Both the position numbers and the translations under genes were made by a program. From assembly GCA_964023205.1 (NCBI GenBank), contig OZ026839.1, forward strand, positions 19,560,386-19,624,385: a DNA stretch of 64,000 nucleotides, read 5' to 3'. This document shows, one piece after another, positions 25,101 to 40,100 of the stretch (the stretch's first letter is position 1; each line of letters begins with the position of its first letter). The stretch comes from Lutraria lutraria (taxonomy: Eukaryota > Mollusca > Bivalvia > Venerida > Mactridae). A model generated the notes under the pieces. It was not told the origin of the DNA. It worked only from the letters and a program-made list of their open reading frames with translations, and did no database searches.

Positions 25101-28100
25101 CTCTAGGCATTGTAGTTTTTGACAAGAAGATTTTTTAAATTTCCTATATAAGTCTATGTAAAATCAAGTTACCGCCGGGGCGGAGCCAATTTTGACCCCA
25201 GGGGAATAATTTGAACAAACTTTGTAGAGTTCCATTAGACAATGCTACATACCAAATATCTCAGCTCTAGGCCCTGTGGTTTCGGACAAGAAGATTTTTT
25301 AAGTTTTTTCTATTTGTTGCCATAGCAACCAGAGTTTTTAATGAAATTTAATTTTTTGAACAACTTTGAAAGGGGACCACCCAAGGATCATTCCAGCAAA
25401 GTTTGGTTGCAATCGGCATAGCGGTGTAGGAGGATATGTTGTTTTAAGTAAACATGGACACCACGTAACGACGCACGATGGACGCAGGGCGATCACAAAA
25501 GCTCACCCTGAGCACATTCGTGCTCTGGTGAGCTAAAAATGCACTGTTTGTAAAAGCAATACTGTATTATGATAGATAGAAAATATATTTATACATTTTG
25601 CTAGTCAAAGACAACATCTGAGTCAATGGACAAGTATTAGTGCAAAACTTTAAGAAAACATTTTTAATTAGTAAACATGAGAACAAACTTGTCTATTTTT
25701 TTGGAACTAAACTTTATATTCAAGTTTAGTTCCATAAACATTATACATTAAGTTATCAGTATCATTATGTGCAAATACATAATGTGCATAATCAAACATG
25801 TGTATTATTTTATGGATATTCTCCTCACTCACCTGTGCTTGTTGTATCACTGTTGTATGATCCATACTGAGTTCTCCAGGAACAGATTGTATCATGTAAG
25901 TTTGTCCAATGGGTATAACAGAGAAACCATTACCTAAAGCCTTCAACTTCTTTATAGCTCTCAATAAGTCATCACTGAAAATAAATAACAAACAAGGGGG
26001 CCATGATGGCCCTATATCGCTCATCAGATAAAAAGACTCTTAGAGAAAATTATCATGAGTCTATGTAAGATTAAGTGACCCAGGGGGCAGAGCCAATTTT
26101 CACCCTGGGGCCATAATTTTAACAGACTTGGTAGAGGTCCGCTAGACAATGCTACACACCAAATATCAAAGCTCTAGGTCCTCTGGATTTTGAGAAGAAG
26201 ATTTTTAAAGATTTTCAAAAAAATCCTTTGGAATGGAATTCTTTGAACAACTTTGGTAGAGCTTCAAGCAAGGAACACACCTGTGAAGTTTTGTTGAAAT
26301 TGATCCAGTGGTTTAGGAGGAGATGTTCTTTAAAGAAATTGTTGATGACGGACGACGCACGATGGACGACAACGGACAAAGCTTGATTCTTAAAACTCAC
26401 CTTGGCACTCTGTGCCAGGTGAGCTAAAAACTAAGGGCCATAACTTGGTGATAATTAATCCAAACAAAACCTGGTTAATGCATTCACAATTAGGCTTACT
26501 ACTGATTCATATCTGGGGGTATGATAAATATGTGAAAGTTTAGTTAAAATCCCTTGAGAAATGTAGGAGGAGTAGCACATAGCACATTCGCCAATCTAAT
26601 TCCTTTGGAAAACCTAGTTAAAATTAAATTAAACAATGTAATAAATTACTCAAGATAATCAACACACAGAATAAGACAGCACAAGATAAACAATGATCAT
26701 CACAATGGATCATATATTAAAAGAATCCCAAAATACTAACATTAAAAGGTCAGTGACATCAGATTCTGTAGTACAGATACATCCGAGTGAAATATCACCT
26801 GTGCATACCTTAGACCATAATTATCATCCTTAAGAAGTCCTTATTAAATTTCAATAACAAACTAGTATCTTAGAACTAAGTAAGAGCACTTACTTGCTAA
26901 CATCCTGGCTTTTCTTGCTTCTGGATTTTATTAATTTCTCCCTCAGTTCTTCTATACTTATCAATCCTGTAATATTAATATCCTACAAGTATCACCATTG
27001 AATGTCAAGTACTAATATTTGAAAATATACTTGAATCAAAGAACTATACAAACTGGATTTGTTTTCAGAAAAGGTTAATAAGTAAGAATGACCTCCACAG
27101 TAAAAAGTTAAGGTAAGACTTCAAGAAAATTAAACCTAAGTGAAGTTTTTGTTGAGTCGGGTTTTACAACTGTGATAACTGGTAGGTAAAAAAGTACTTC
27201 TTGAGAGTTTGTCTATACACCTGTTCTCACAAGATAGGCCCAAGTTTGAAATATGAGTGTCGCTAAACCATGTTCGTCACATATACAATGATATTGATGT
27301 GTTTTGTTATTTTATCAACTTTGCATGGTATATACCTTTAAATAGTAAAACATTAACTGTAATTCAGTGGTATTTTTTAAAAAAAAAGGTGGCCCTATAT
27401 CGCTCACATGACAATCACTGTTCACTCATTAAAACATTGTTTTGAACCGGTGACCTAGTTTTTGACCACAGATGACCCATGTTCGAATTTGTCTTACATA
27501 TCATTAAGACAAACATTCTGACAAGGTTTGGTGTAGATACAATCAAAATTTGACATCTACAGTGTTAATAAGGTTTTCCTAAGATTTCACCTGGTGACCT
27601 AGTTTTTGACCCTGGCTGACCCATGTTCAACCTTGAACCACATATCATTGCGGCAAACATTTTGAAAAAGTTTGGTGAAGACCCAATCAAAACTGTGACA
27701 TCTACAGTGTTAACAAAGTTTTCCTAAGATTTGACCTGGTGACCTAGTTATTGACCCCAGAGGACCCATATTTGTACTTGACCGTTATATCATTAAAACA
27801 AACAATTTGACAAGGTTTGGTGAAGATCCAATTATAACTGTGAAATCTACAGTGTTAACATGGTTTTTCATAAGATTTGACCTAGCGACCCAGTTTTTGA
27901 CCCCAAAAGACGCATGTTCGTCCAAGATATTATAAAGACAAACATTCTGACAAGGTTTCATGATCATTCAATCAAAACAGTGACTTCTAGCGTGTTCACA
28001 AGGTTTTCCAGCAATTTGCCCTAGTGACCTAGTTTTTGACCGGAAATGACCCATTATCAAACTTGACCTACATATCATTGAAATAAACATTCTGACAAAG

Positions 28101-31100
28101 TTTCATGAAGATCCAATCCAAACAAGGATTTCTAAAGTGATCACAAGGTTTTCCCTTATTTGGCCCTGGTAACCTAGTTTTTTAACCAAAATGGCCCAAT
28201 ATCGAACTCGTCCGAGATTTTGTCGATATTAACATTCTGACCCAGTTTTGTGAAAATTGGGCTAAAAATGTAGCCCCTAGTGTGTTCACAAGGTAAAATT
28301 TGACGCCAGACGAAGACTGATCACAAAAGCTCACCCTGTCACTTTGTGACATGTGAGTAAACAAGAGGGCCAAGATGGCCCTTTATTGCTCACCTGAGAA
28401 CAAAGTCAAAATAATTAATGAACAGATAATATAGTTTCCAACTTGTATAAGCCATTTTTATGTAGATTTTGAGATCAAAACCAACAATGAAGGTATAATA
28501 CTGTTAAACAAGCTAAAACATAGCAAATTTTCTAATCCAAGGGCCCATAACTCTTGAAGTTCTGGTCCGATTCCACCCATAACTGAACTTGTCCAATACC
28601 GTAAACATTCATTGTAAATATGATTAGGATCGGTGAATAAATGAAGGCGCTAGAGTCTAAACAAGCTAAAATATAGCAAATTTTCAAAGTCAAGGGCCCA
28701 TAACTCTTGAAGGTGTGGTCCGATTCCGCCCATAATCGAACTTGTCCAAGATCTTTTGGTTATACTCATTTACTGAAAATATTATTAGGATCGGTGAATA
28801 AATGAAGGCGCTAGAGTGTAAACAAGCTAAAATATAGCAAATTTTCAAAGTCAAGGGCCCATAACTATTGAAGTTCTGGTCTGATTCCGCCCATAATCGA
28901 ACTTGTCCAAGATCTTTTGGTTATGCACATTTACTGAAAATATGATAAGGATTGGTGAATAAATGAAGGCGCTAGAGTGTAAACAAGCTAAATATAGCAA
29001 ATTTTGTAATTCAAGGGCCCATAACTCTAAAAGTTATTGTTCGATTTTGCCCATAATCGATCATAGCCGAGACATTGTGGCCATATACATTGTGAGCAAG
29101 TTTAATCACGATTCGTTAAGAGCTGCAGATGCTAGAGTGTTAAACAAACTAATTGTAGACGGATGACGTACGACCGACGCTGGACATTAAACGATCCTAA
29201 AAGCTCACCTGATGAATCAGGTGAGCTAAAAAACTAATTTAAGCTCTTTGTATTTTTTTGTTTAAAACAAACACTAGTTAGTAGTTTTTTCCTAAAATTT
29301 GACATGTTCCTCTATTGTAGATCATAACCTAGTGGTAAAGTAAGATCACAATGCCTGTTTCTGGAAAAAATAATATAATATAGGCATAAAAATTGTTGCT
29401 AACATTGGTAACGCTGATTACAAAAAAATGTAACATAATTACTACAGCGAGACTATCATGAGAGGAAAAAGGCATCTGAAGGAGAAAATGCCTTGAAAAA
29501 GATTGAAAAAGAACCAAGACTAACTATTTCCTACAGTGAAATTATCAAACAAGAGGGCCAAGAAGGCCATATCGCTCACATGACAATCATTGTTTACTCA
29601 TTAAAACATTGTTTTGAACCTGTGTCATGAGGTCTGCTGATATCAAAGTTTTCCTATGATTTGACCTGGTGACCTAGTGTCTGATCCCAGATGGTCCATG
29701 TTTAAACTTGACCTACATATTGTTAAAACAAACATTCTGACAAGGTTTGGTGAAGATCCAAACAAGAACATGACATCTACAGTGTAAACAAGGTTTTCTT
29801 AAGATTTGACCTCATGACCTAGTTTTTGACCCCAGATGACCCATGTTCAAACTTGTCTTACATATCATTAAGACAAACATTATGATAAAGTTTGGTGAAG
29901 ATCCAATCAAAATTTGACATCTACAGTGTTAATAAGGTTTTCCAAAGATTTTACCTCGTGACCTAGTTTTTGACCCCAGGTGACCCATATTAGAACTTGT
30001 CCTTACTATTATTAAGACGAACATTCTGACAAAAATCTGTGACATCTAGAGCTTTAACAATTAAATTTAAGGTTTTTACCTAAGATTTGACCTGGTGGCC
30101 TAGTTTTTTACCCTGGCTGACCCATGTTAAAACTAGACCCACATATCATTAAGGCAAATATTCTGAAAATATTGGTGAAGATCTAATCAAAACTGTGACA
30201 TCTACAGTGTTAACAAGGTTTTCCTGAGATTTTTTCTGGTGACCTAGTTATTGACCCCAGATTACCCATATTTGTACTTGACCTTCCTATCATTAAAACA
30301 AACAATTTGACAATGTTTGATTAACTTTACAAAAGATTTATTTCCCGTGGCATTTCGAACTTTCGTGATTCAACTGTATTACAACAAATAGCCTTAAAAT
30401 CACTATAAATATATAATGTAGGGAACCATGTCTCAGTTTTTTTATAACGTCCTCAGTTCATTAGATACTTGACTTTAAAGAAATTCAGTACCCAAAACCC
30501 TGCAGTTTATTACGTAATACGCCATAGATAAAAAATGAAAACAAGTATCAAAATTCGGTTCCCTAGATTAATATTTCAGCTACAAAATACTGAAAACCGC
30601 TTTGAAATCCGTCATCAAATAAGATGGCAATGTTAATTCGGAAATGACAACTACTGTGTTTTTTTTAAGCTGAGCAATTAACAATTAAAGTGTCTTGATC
30701 ATTATCGTCTCATGAAATCAACAAATTTGACGCACCCCATTCAATTTTGATAGCCAATCAAAATCGCTTATGTTTACGGTTCAATAATTGAAACCAGGTT
30801 TGATGTCTAGTAAGAGATATTATAACAAATGCATTGTGGCCCGCGCGGCTAGCTCAGTGGTTAGAGCGTTTGTCTACTGATTGAGAGGTCGTGAGTTCGA
30901 ACCCTGGGCGAGGCTCACACTGTGACAAATTTGACTACAGATATTACATTCTATGTTAAATTGTCCTCCACCTCTGAATTATGTGGGGTAGCTTGGTAGA
31001 AGCTTACGGATAGAATGTGGTTAGTACTGGTTAAGGCCTAAATGAAGTCCAGTTAAGCTGGTTAGCATAACTGCCCGCCACGATATGACTGAAATAATGT

Positions 31101-34100
31101 TGAAAATGGCGTTAAACCCGATGAAACAAACAAGAAACAGATGTAATGTACAAAATAATACTAAATTTTATTTAAGTTTTACATTAATATTCTTAAAGTA
31201 TAAAAATTATAAATGATGATGTTATAGGTCACATGGTGTAAATTCAAAATGGCTGACTTTTAAATATTAACCAAATGAATAATGGCTATAAAGAAATGGA
31301 AACACTGCTAAAACTATGATGTTGATAAATTGGTAAGTGTACTGGTTATAAAGTTCTTGTATAAATTGATGATTTACAACTGCATGAAAACCAAACATGA
31401 CAAGATACATATTTAAGAGATGATCATGATGAAATGAAGTTGGTGGGGTATGACGGAACACCACAGTATGAAGACCTTTTTTCCGATAGTATCATGCACA
31501 CAAGCATTTGTATTTTTATTAATGGAAACTTGCTTTGAGGACACTTGTCATCCAAACCAATTGACATATAAAACTTAGATATTTGTTTTGGACATCCTCG
31601 ATCTACAACCTTTTAAGGTGAGAATTTTCTGAATCATGACCGGGATATTTGTATGGAAGTTTTGAGATCCCAGTATATCCCAGTTGGGATTTTGAAATTT
31701 CTCAAGTCGGGATTTTGAATTTCTAGATGGTGAATCCCAGTCGGGATCCTGAAATTTCCTGACCGGGAATCCCTAATATTTATCCCAGTTTTTCTCCGGT
31801 GGGATCCCAGCTGTATTTTTTTACTTGGGATATATATATATGCCTAACACCTACTGTCTTATTTTATTGAAAACTCCTAAATACTATAGGAAGGCATATT
31901 AATCCTTGTTCTGGTGAATGTGCACCACTTTCACAAAATTATAATATGTAATATAATGCTACTGCCTGTGCACACTGGAGAGCATTCTTACTCAAAGATT
32001 TTAAGGTGTAATATTTAAACTGCCCAGAACAATTGAACATTTCTCATTTGACCCTTAAAATGACAATATACTCTTGAAATTAGCAAAGTAAAGCCTTTGA
32101 CTCTTGAGAATTTATAACAACTTCAATTATTATCAGCTAAGGGTGATTTTTGAGCCTCAACTTTTGACACTAGTGAGTACCCTGTACAGGTTAAATATAA
32201 TGAATACACATACCACCATTCCCATGACTGGTCGCTAAACAAACTTCAATAATCTGAACACCAAGTTCATAGTAGAAATCTCCAACACCTAACATTTCAG
32301 CCCAGAAACCTTTACTGGCTAAAATATATAATCAACACTGAATTATAACACATAGTTAGAAGTAATAGAAATTAAGAAGCACTGCATGAACTAATCTATT
32401 TCACATCAGTACTTACATTGTAACGTTTCAGTTGTAATCAACCTCCATTCCAAACAATATTCTGATTAACTTGGGGTGGGGCCAATTTTGACTCTAGGAC
32501 AATAATTTGAACAAGAAACGCGGCAAAGCCACGAAACCAGGATTTCCAAGGCTTTAATACCACAGTACTCTAGAATTCTTCGCTAAGGCTTCATCAGTGG
32601 TTCAGTTTCCAGTGCGGCTAATAAGTTAATTAACAGTGACCTTTACCCTATTGGCATAGAATGCAATCCCAAGCTTAGTTTCCATGTAAGCTACCTATAC
32701 ACAAAATTTCATTGCAATATCTTAATCCTTAATTAAGTTATTCATCGGAAACTGATTTTCTTTTTTTAGTAACAGTGACCTTGACCAAACTGACCCAAAT
32801 ACAATTCCAAGCTAAGTTTTCATGCAAGGTTGCTAAATACCCAGTTTAGTCAAGTCACGATTAGTCATTCCAAAATTAAGTAATTGTGACCTTGACCCTA
32901 CTGGCCATTGATGCAATACAAAAGCATGGACTGGATGTATGCTACCTTAACACACACAATTTCATTTCAATATCTCAATCCTTTCTTAAGTTGTTGACCA
33001 GAAACTGATTTTCTATTTTTAGTAACAAAGACTTGACCTGACTGACCCCAAATACAATTCCAAGCTAGATTTTGATGCAAGGATGCTAAATACCAAGTTT
33101 AGTCAAGATTGGTCAATCCGACCGGACACCGCCAGCCCGCCATATTCAGCATTCTAATAACTTTGTGAAAACCTGGTTAATAAAAAACATATGCATTGAA
33201 TAGAAAAGTTCAGTGACCTTACATTATCTCATTCTACTAAAACAAACTAAGAATAGTACTAGGGCTGTCCCGATACAGATCTCAGCCGATACGATACGTA
33301 TTGCGATACGCTACTAGCGATATGCGATATCAACGATACGATATAAAAATATTTCAAAGTAATGAAAAACGTTGTAATATTAGTGTTTTTTGGGAACTCT
33401 GCACACTTGTTTGGTGGTAGAAAGTCCTACTTAACTGTTAAAAAGATATAAAACTGAAAGTGTCCTGTACTTAAAGTCATCAATTTGATTCACATATATG
33501 CTAGTTCATTTTGTGGAAATAAAATAATTATGAGAAATTTTATTACAGAAGCAAGTTTTAATCTCGGTCCCATAAATGACCTTATATCAAGAATAGAACC
33601 TAGCCACATAAAACTGTTTAAAGAAGAAGGGTTATGATTGTCAAATTGATTAACAATACTAAATTAAATAAATAATGAGTAACCATATGATGGTGAGACA
33701 TATTTGTTCTAAGGTTGCTAGTCCCACCACTATACTTGACATCGCGTTGACACTTCTTACAGACAACTACGTGCTTGTTTCATTAATCGGCAAACAAAAA
33801 TGCTGCCATATTTTTATGTTAAATTACATGGTGGCGTAATACAAATTATAAATCAATTTCTGCTTGACAAAATCTGAATACTAGTACTAGTACTCGAATC
33901 AAATTCGTTGTCTAGCTTTACCTCACGCTGCTAATGTCTATAAATAGAGTATGGAATCCTGGATATTAGTTGAGTAAGCATTGTCGACGATGATACGAGA
34001 GTAAATTCGCAAATTTAGTTCAGTTGTTCCACATTCTAAGAGTTTTTTAATATAAAATAAAAAACCGCGATACGGGACCTTCCGATACGATACGCATATC

Positions 34101-37100
34101 GTTCAGCACTGTACCGGTACGTACCGGTACGCAGCCATATCGGGACAGCCCTAAATAGTACAAAAGTAAAGCTGGTGAACTTGCTGTCATGTCAATATTT
34201 CAATACAGTACAATCATGTATTTTAAAAGATGTTTTTAATTGTAAAATTTTATATAGAGTTTTTGTCACTCAGTAACACAAAAATAATGTTGCACTTATA
34301 TAAAACAAGCACTCAGCCTTGAGTAACATTTGTACTATAATCTAACAAGAGGGCCAAAATGGCCCTATATCGCTCACATGACAATCACTGTTCACTCATT
34401 AAAACATTCGTTTTGAACCGGTGACCTAGTTTTTGACCCCAGATGACCCATGTTAGAACTTGTCCTACACATAAACAAGGACTTATATACATACATGGAT
34501 TCGCAACTTCCGTATTAACAGTTTAAAGTAATCAAATCCCGCGATAATAAGACGTGAATCAACGGGAATACAAGCTATTGTTTACAAAAGCGAAAATACG
34601 AAAATATCCGTGATAATCCGAATGATAATAACAGCGAAAATATCCGTGGTATCCCGAATGCTTAATCTCGGAGATGAAAGGATTATAATAGATGTCCGCC
34701 ATCTTGGAATTTAAAATGTTCGACTGATGCCTTTTTCGATGCTTATACTTAGACTTTGTGAATTATAAATGTATCTCAATATCTTTAAGGAATTTGTTGC
34801 ATCCTTTACCAATTTCCCGTGCCCAATTGCCAGAGTTTTATTAGTATAATCAAATTCGTAAACACCCAAATACAGCTGTCGGACATTGCCGAGTATATAG
34901 CAATGTATTGTGGGATCGCCGAACGATATCGTTTGATCTATTTTTAGCAGTTGCGAATCCATGTATGTATATAAGTCCTTGACATAAATAAGACAAACAT
35001 TCTGACAAAATTTGGTGAAGATCCAATCAAAACCATGAAAACTACAGCATGGACAAGGTTTTCCTAAGATTTGACCTTGTGACCTAGTTTTTGACCCCAG
35101 ACGACCTATGTTCGAATTTGTCTTACATATCATTAAGACAAACATTCTGACTAGGTTTGGTGAAGATACGATCAAAATTTGACATCTACAGTGTTAATAA
35201 GGTTTTCCTAAGATTTGACCTTGTGACCTGGTTTTTGACCCTAGGTGACCCATATTTGAACTTGTCCTTAATATCATTAAGACAAACAATCTGACATGGT
35301 TTGGCCAAGATCCAATTAAAATCATGACATTTAGAGCTTTTACAAGATTTTTACCTAAGATTTGACCTGGTGACCCAGTTTTTGACCCCGGCTGACCCAT
35401 GTTCAACCTTGACCCACATATCATTGAGGCAAACATTCTGACAAGGTTTGGTGAAGATCCAATTAAAACTGTGACATCTACAGTGTTAACAAAGTTTTCC
35501 TAAGATTTGACCTGGTGACCTAGTTATTGACCACAGATGACCCATATTTATACTTGACCGTTATATCATTAAAACAAATGATTTGACAAAGTTTGGTGAA
35601 GATCCAATAATAACTGTGAAATCTACAGTGTTAACATGGTTTTTCATAAGATTTGACCTAGAGACCTAGTTTTTGACCCAAGATATTATGAAGACAAACA
35701 TTCTGACAAGGTTTCATGATCATCCAATCAAAACAGTGACTTCTAGAGTGTTCACAAGGTTTTCCAGCAATTTGCCCTAATGACCTAATTTTACTACAGA
35801 AATTACCCATTATCAAACTTGACCTACATATTATTAAAAGTTTCTTGAAGATCCAGTCAAAACAGTGATTTCTAAAGTGTTCACAAGGTTTTCCCTTATT
35901 TGGCCCTGGTGACCTAGTTTTTTACCGAAAATGGCCCAATATCGAACTCGTCCGAGAATTTGTTGATATTAACGTTCTTACCCAGTTTTGCTAAAATTGA
36001 GCTAAAAATGTGGCCCCTAGAGTGGTCACAACATAAAGTTTGACCACGACGCCGGACGGAGAGTGATCCTAATAGCTCACTTTGTCACTTTGTGACATGT
36101 GAGCTAAAAACAGACACAAATCTGAACCATTTGAATATCTTAAAGTCATGACATTCTAACAATAATATAGCAGCTAGTATGTTTAGATCTCAGTTGGTCA
36201 TAACAAATAAATCAATAATTGATAATAACAAGAAATGTGTCACAGACACGCATGCCCCGAAAAAAGCAACTGTAGCAGTCATGTTAGCACACAAGTTTGA
36301 ACTTTGATGGAAATTGCAAACAAATGTAAGAGATGATGCCAACAGAAGCATTACAAGATAACATTAAACAAAGGGCAATAACTCTGCCAAAATGACGGAA
36401 TTGCCAAAGCCTGAAAAAGGCACTACGGCACTTGATAATGATCCAATTTGTAAAACTTTGATCAAAATCCAAAGGAAATTGTAGGAGGAGGTCTGCACAG
36501 AAGCATTACAAGGTAAAATTAAACACAAAGGGTAATAATACAGCAAAAAAAATCCAAAAAAAAAAGCCTGAAAATATACATTACGATACTTGATAATGAT
36601 CATTATGTGAAATTTGGATGAAAATCACAAGTAAATGTAAGAGGAGTTGAGCACAGAAGCATTATAAGTAGGGATGTAAACAGTTACTCAATTAATTGTT
36701 TGTCCATTTAACCGGTTATTAAATCATTAATCGATTAATAGAACAAGAGGGCCATGATGGCCCTATATCTAGACCCTGGGAGAAAATTATCATGAGCCTA
36801 TGTAAAATCAAGTGACTCTGGGATGGGGCCAAAATTGACCCTAGGGCAATAATTCTGTCAAAGTCTGGTGAAAAAAGGACTTGCGAGGACAAGCATTATA
36901 AAGTGAAATAAACGAAAGGCAATAACTCTGCCAAAAATGACCAAATCTAGATATCTCAGAATATGCACCATAGCACTTGATACTGATCATTCTGTGAAAG
37001 TTATGTGAAAACTGCATAAGAAATGGAGGAGTAGTCACAATGACAAGATTTTTGGAGTGGGATGGCCAGACAGTGCGACTACTATGCCACCTTACGGGGG

Positions 37101-40100
37101 GCATAAAAAATTATCAATCAAATATGACTTAATTTTTTGATGATATCATAATTGTAATTCTTACAGGCAAGTGGATCTACTCCAACAGAAGCACACATTT
37201 CCTGAAACTGTGATCGAAACTCTGGACTCTTCTTGATCTCATCCTTGTGCTTGGCAGCAAAATCTTCTAAATAAGTTTTAAATGTTTCCATTTGTTTGGT
37301 CATCTACAACACAACAGATCAGAATGTTTATACTTTTATTCTTGGCCAAGTTGTGAGTGATGATTTTACTGTTCAATGAATTTTCTTTAAACATAATGTC
37401 TCTTTTTTCCAGAGGGGCATATCACAAATTTTTGCGAAATTGAGTGTTTGGTATTGTTGGATTCGTCTTTTTGAGCTCTACATGATGGTATGGTCCATGC
37501 CCTTGTGGAACCGCTTTAAAAAGCGCAATCATTAGTTCCAGTAAGGCATATAACCTATTAATGCATTTGTGACTAATTCCAGAAGGGCATAAAACTTTAA
37601 CCAATCAAATTCAGTGATTCATAAAACATGGCGTTAATACTTGCCGAGATTTTATTTTCTTAGTTTATGTTTTCATTTTAACAACATTATAAAGTATGGA
37701 TACGTAAGTATAAATGTGCAATTAAATCTTTTTTTATTATATATTTATCCAGTGAAAATGCTTTGTATGCGTGTATATGGTGGTACTGTCTAATACAAGG
37801 TACAATGTTTAGGATATCTACATTATATTTATTTGGATATGTTACATTTCGGATATATTAGCTTTGAAACCTTTCATTCGACAAAGCTCACTCAAAACTA
37901 TCTACTATCATTATCATGTAATTACAGCTAATGTACGGCTCAATAATCAGGGAAGGTAACATTGCACTTGTGAAACTTAACACATTTGAACACTATCTTC
38001 GTTGAATTACATAATAAACGGCATGCTATGTTTTAAGAAAATGTTAGGACTTCTTTAATTGGACTTCTTCAAGCGTCTGGTGCGGAAGTCAACATAATAT
38101 GAACTTAGGACAGTATAGATTACTGTTCAAAACAGGTATTGGTGTCTCAACAGCTAGGCAAATGTCAAATATATCATTTGCCTTTTTTTTCGTATATACA
38201 TGTAGAATGTATTATTTTCATTTTTCTGGCCCATGGACTATGTTAAGATCTTCCAAATGATGTGCTTGTGTATATATTTTCTTACATTGAAACACAAGAA
38301 CTTCTTGTATATGTGAACAGAATAAGCAGAAGGTTTTACGAACTTATCAAGTACACAATTTTAACTGTCTTATGGACTATTATTGACTTTCAGTATCCAC
38401 TGCATTTGTAACAAGAGGGCCAAGATGGCCCTATATCGCTCACACGACAATCATTGTTTACTCATAGAAACATTGTTTTGAACCTGTGACCTAGTTTTTG
38501 ACCCCAGATGACCCATGTTAGAACATGTCCTACATATAAATCAGACAAACATTCTGACAAGGTTTGGTGAAGATCCAATCAAAATCATGAGAGTAAAGTG
38601 TTTGACGTATATGAAATCACAACTGTTCCTTGTAGAGTTCAAACTGTCGTTTGCCGACAAGTCTTAAGCAGGTAACTTTTAGTAGCAGGGGTACAACAAC
38701 TACCTTGTAGGCTCTTACCCGTTCCAATAATACTGACCTACGTGCCTGTAATTTTTATATCTAAAATATCTATTTTTTATTGCAGTTATGTTGAAACATT
38801 TTGGACACAACTCAACCATTGGTTTGATCAATTCTTTTTAAATAATAACCCACCTCTCTCTAGTCTCTACACCAGATGTCATATTTGGTAACAGAAGATG
38901 GTCAATTTCGTGCAATGTGGTGATTTTGTAAGCAAAATATAATATTTTTAACTGTAAAAGTAACAAGAGGGCCATGATGGCCTATATCGCTCACCAGAAA
39001 AAGACGCTGAGAGAAAAATATCATGAGCCTATGTAAAATCAAGTGACCTGGGGGGCAGGGCCAATTTTTACCCCAGGGTCAAAATATCTAAGCTCTAGAC
39101 CTTGAGGTTTCTGACAAGAAGATTTTTTAAATTTTCCTATAATTATAAGCCTATGTAAATCAAGTGACTCCCAGGTCAGGGCCAATTTTAACCCGAGCCA
39201 TAATGTGAACAAACTTGGTAAAGGCTCACTAGACAAAACTACACGCAAAATATCAAAGCTCTAGGTCTTGTGGTTTTGTACAAGAAGATTTTTTAAAATT
39301 TCCTATATAAGCCGATATAACTTAAGTGAACCCTGGGGCGAAACCCATTTTCACCCTGGGGCCATAATTTTAACCAACTTGGTAGAGGTCCGCTAGACAA
39401 TGCTACATAACAAATATCTTAGCTCTAGGTCGTGTAGTTTCGGACAAGAAGGTTTTTTAAATTTTCCTATATAAATTAGAGTAAGCCCTAGGCGGGGCCA
39501 ATTTTGACCTCAGGGCCATAATTTGAACAAACTTGGTAGAGGTACACAAGACAATGCTACTTACCAAATATCTAAGCACTAGGCCCTGTGGTTTCGGACA
39601 AGAAGATTTTTAAAGTTTTTCCTATTGGTTGCCATGACAACCAGAGTTTTTAAATGAAATTAATTTTTTTTTTTAACAACTTTGGTAGAGTTTCATGCAA
39701 GGAACATCCATGTAAAGTTTCGTTGAAATTGGCCACCTGGTTAAGAAGAAGATGTTGTTCAAAGCAAATGTTGACGCACACACGCACACCCCCACACACA
39801 TGGACGACCGACATCACACGATCACAATAGCTCACCATGAGCACTGGTGAGCTAATAAAAGACCTAGTTTCATAAACTTTGGAAGTTATCTTCAACATTA
39901 CATCCTAATGCCTGGGTCACACATTCACGGAAAGGACCACGGAAGAGCTACGGATTCGTTCCGTGGCTAACCGTACTGGTCCGTAGCTCTCCGTAATGGA
40001 AACGTAATCAACCGTAGTAGTCCGTATATATCCGTAGCGATCCGTGACAATTTTTGAACATGCACAAAATTTCGCCATGGATCAAACAACTGTAGCGTAT

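Noticed and set aside
30840..30915. A functional tRNA gene
   Set aside because: The tRNA-like part continues into a SINE body and A-rich tail, and the acceptor stem is not closed.
34711..35436. Long minus-strand open frames in repeat units (also 44271-44513 and 50605-50847, which read nearly the same protein)
   Set aside because: They are the same tandem repeat read in the same frame in several copies, with no start context, conserved domain or splice signals.
37422..37604. Minus-strand 60-residue frame ([14 protein letters not shown]...)
   Set aside because: No family recognised and no splice sites joining it to SNF8; it overlaps short CCAGAAGGGCATA direct repeats.
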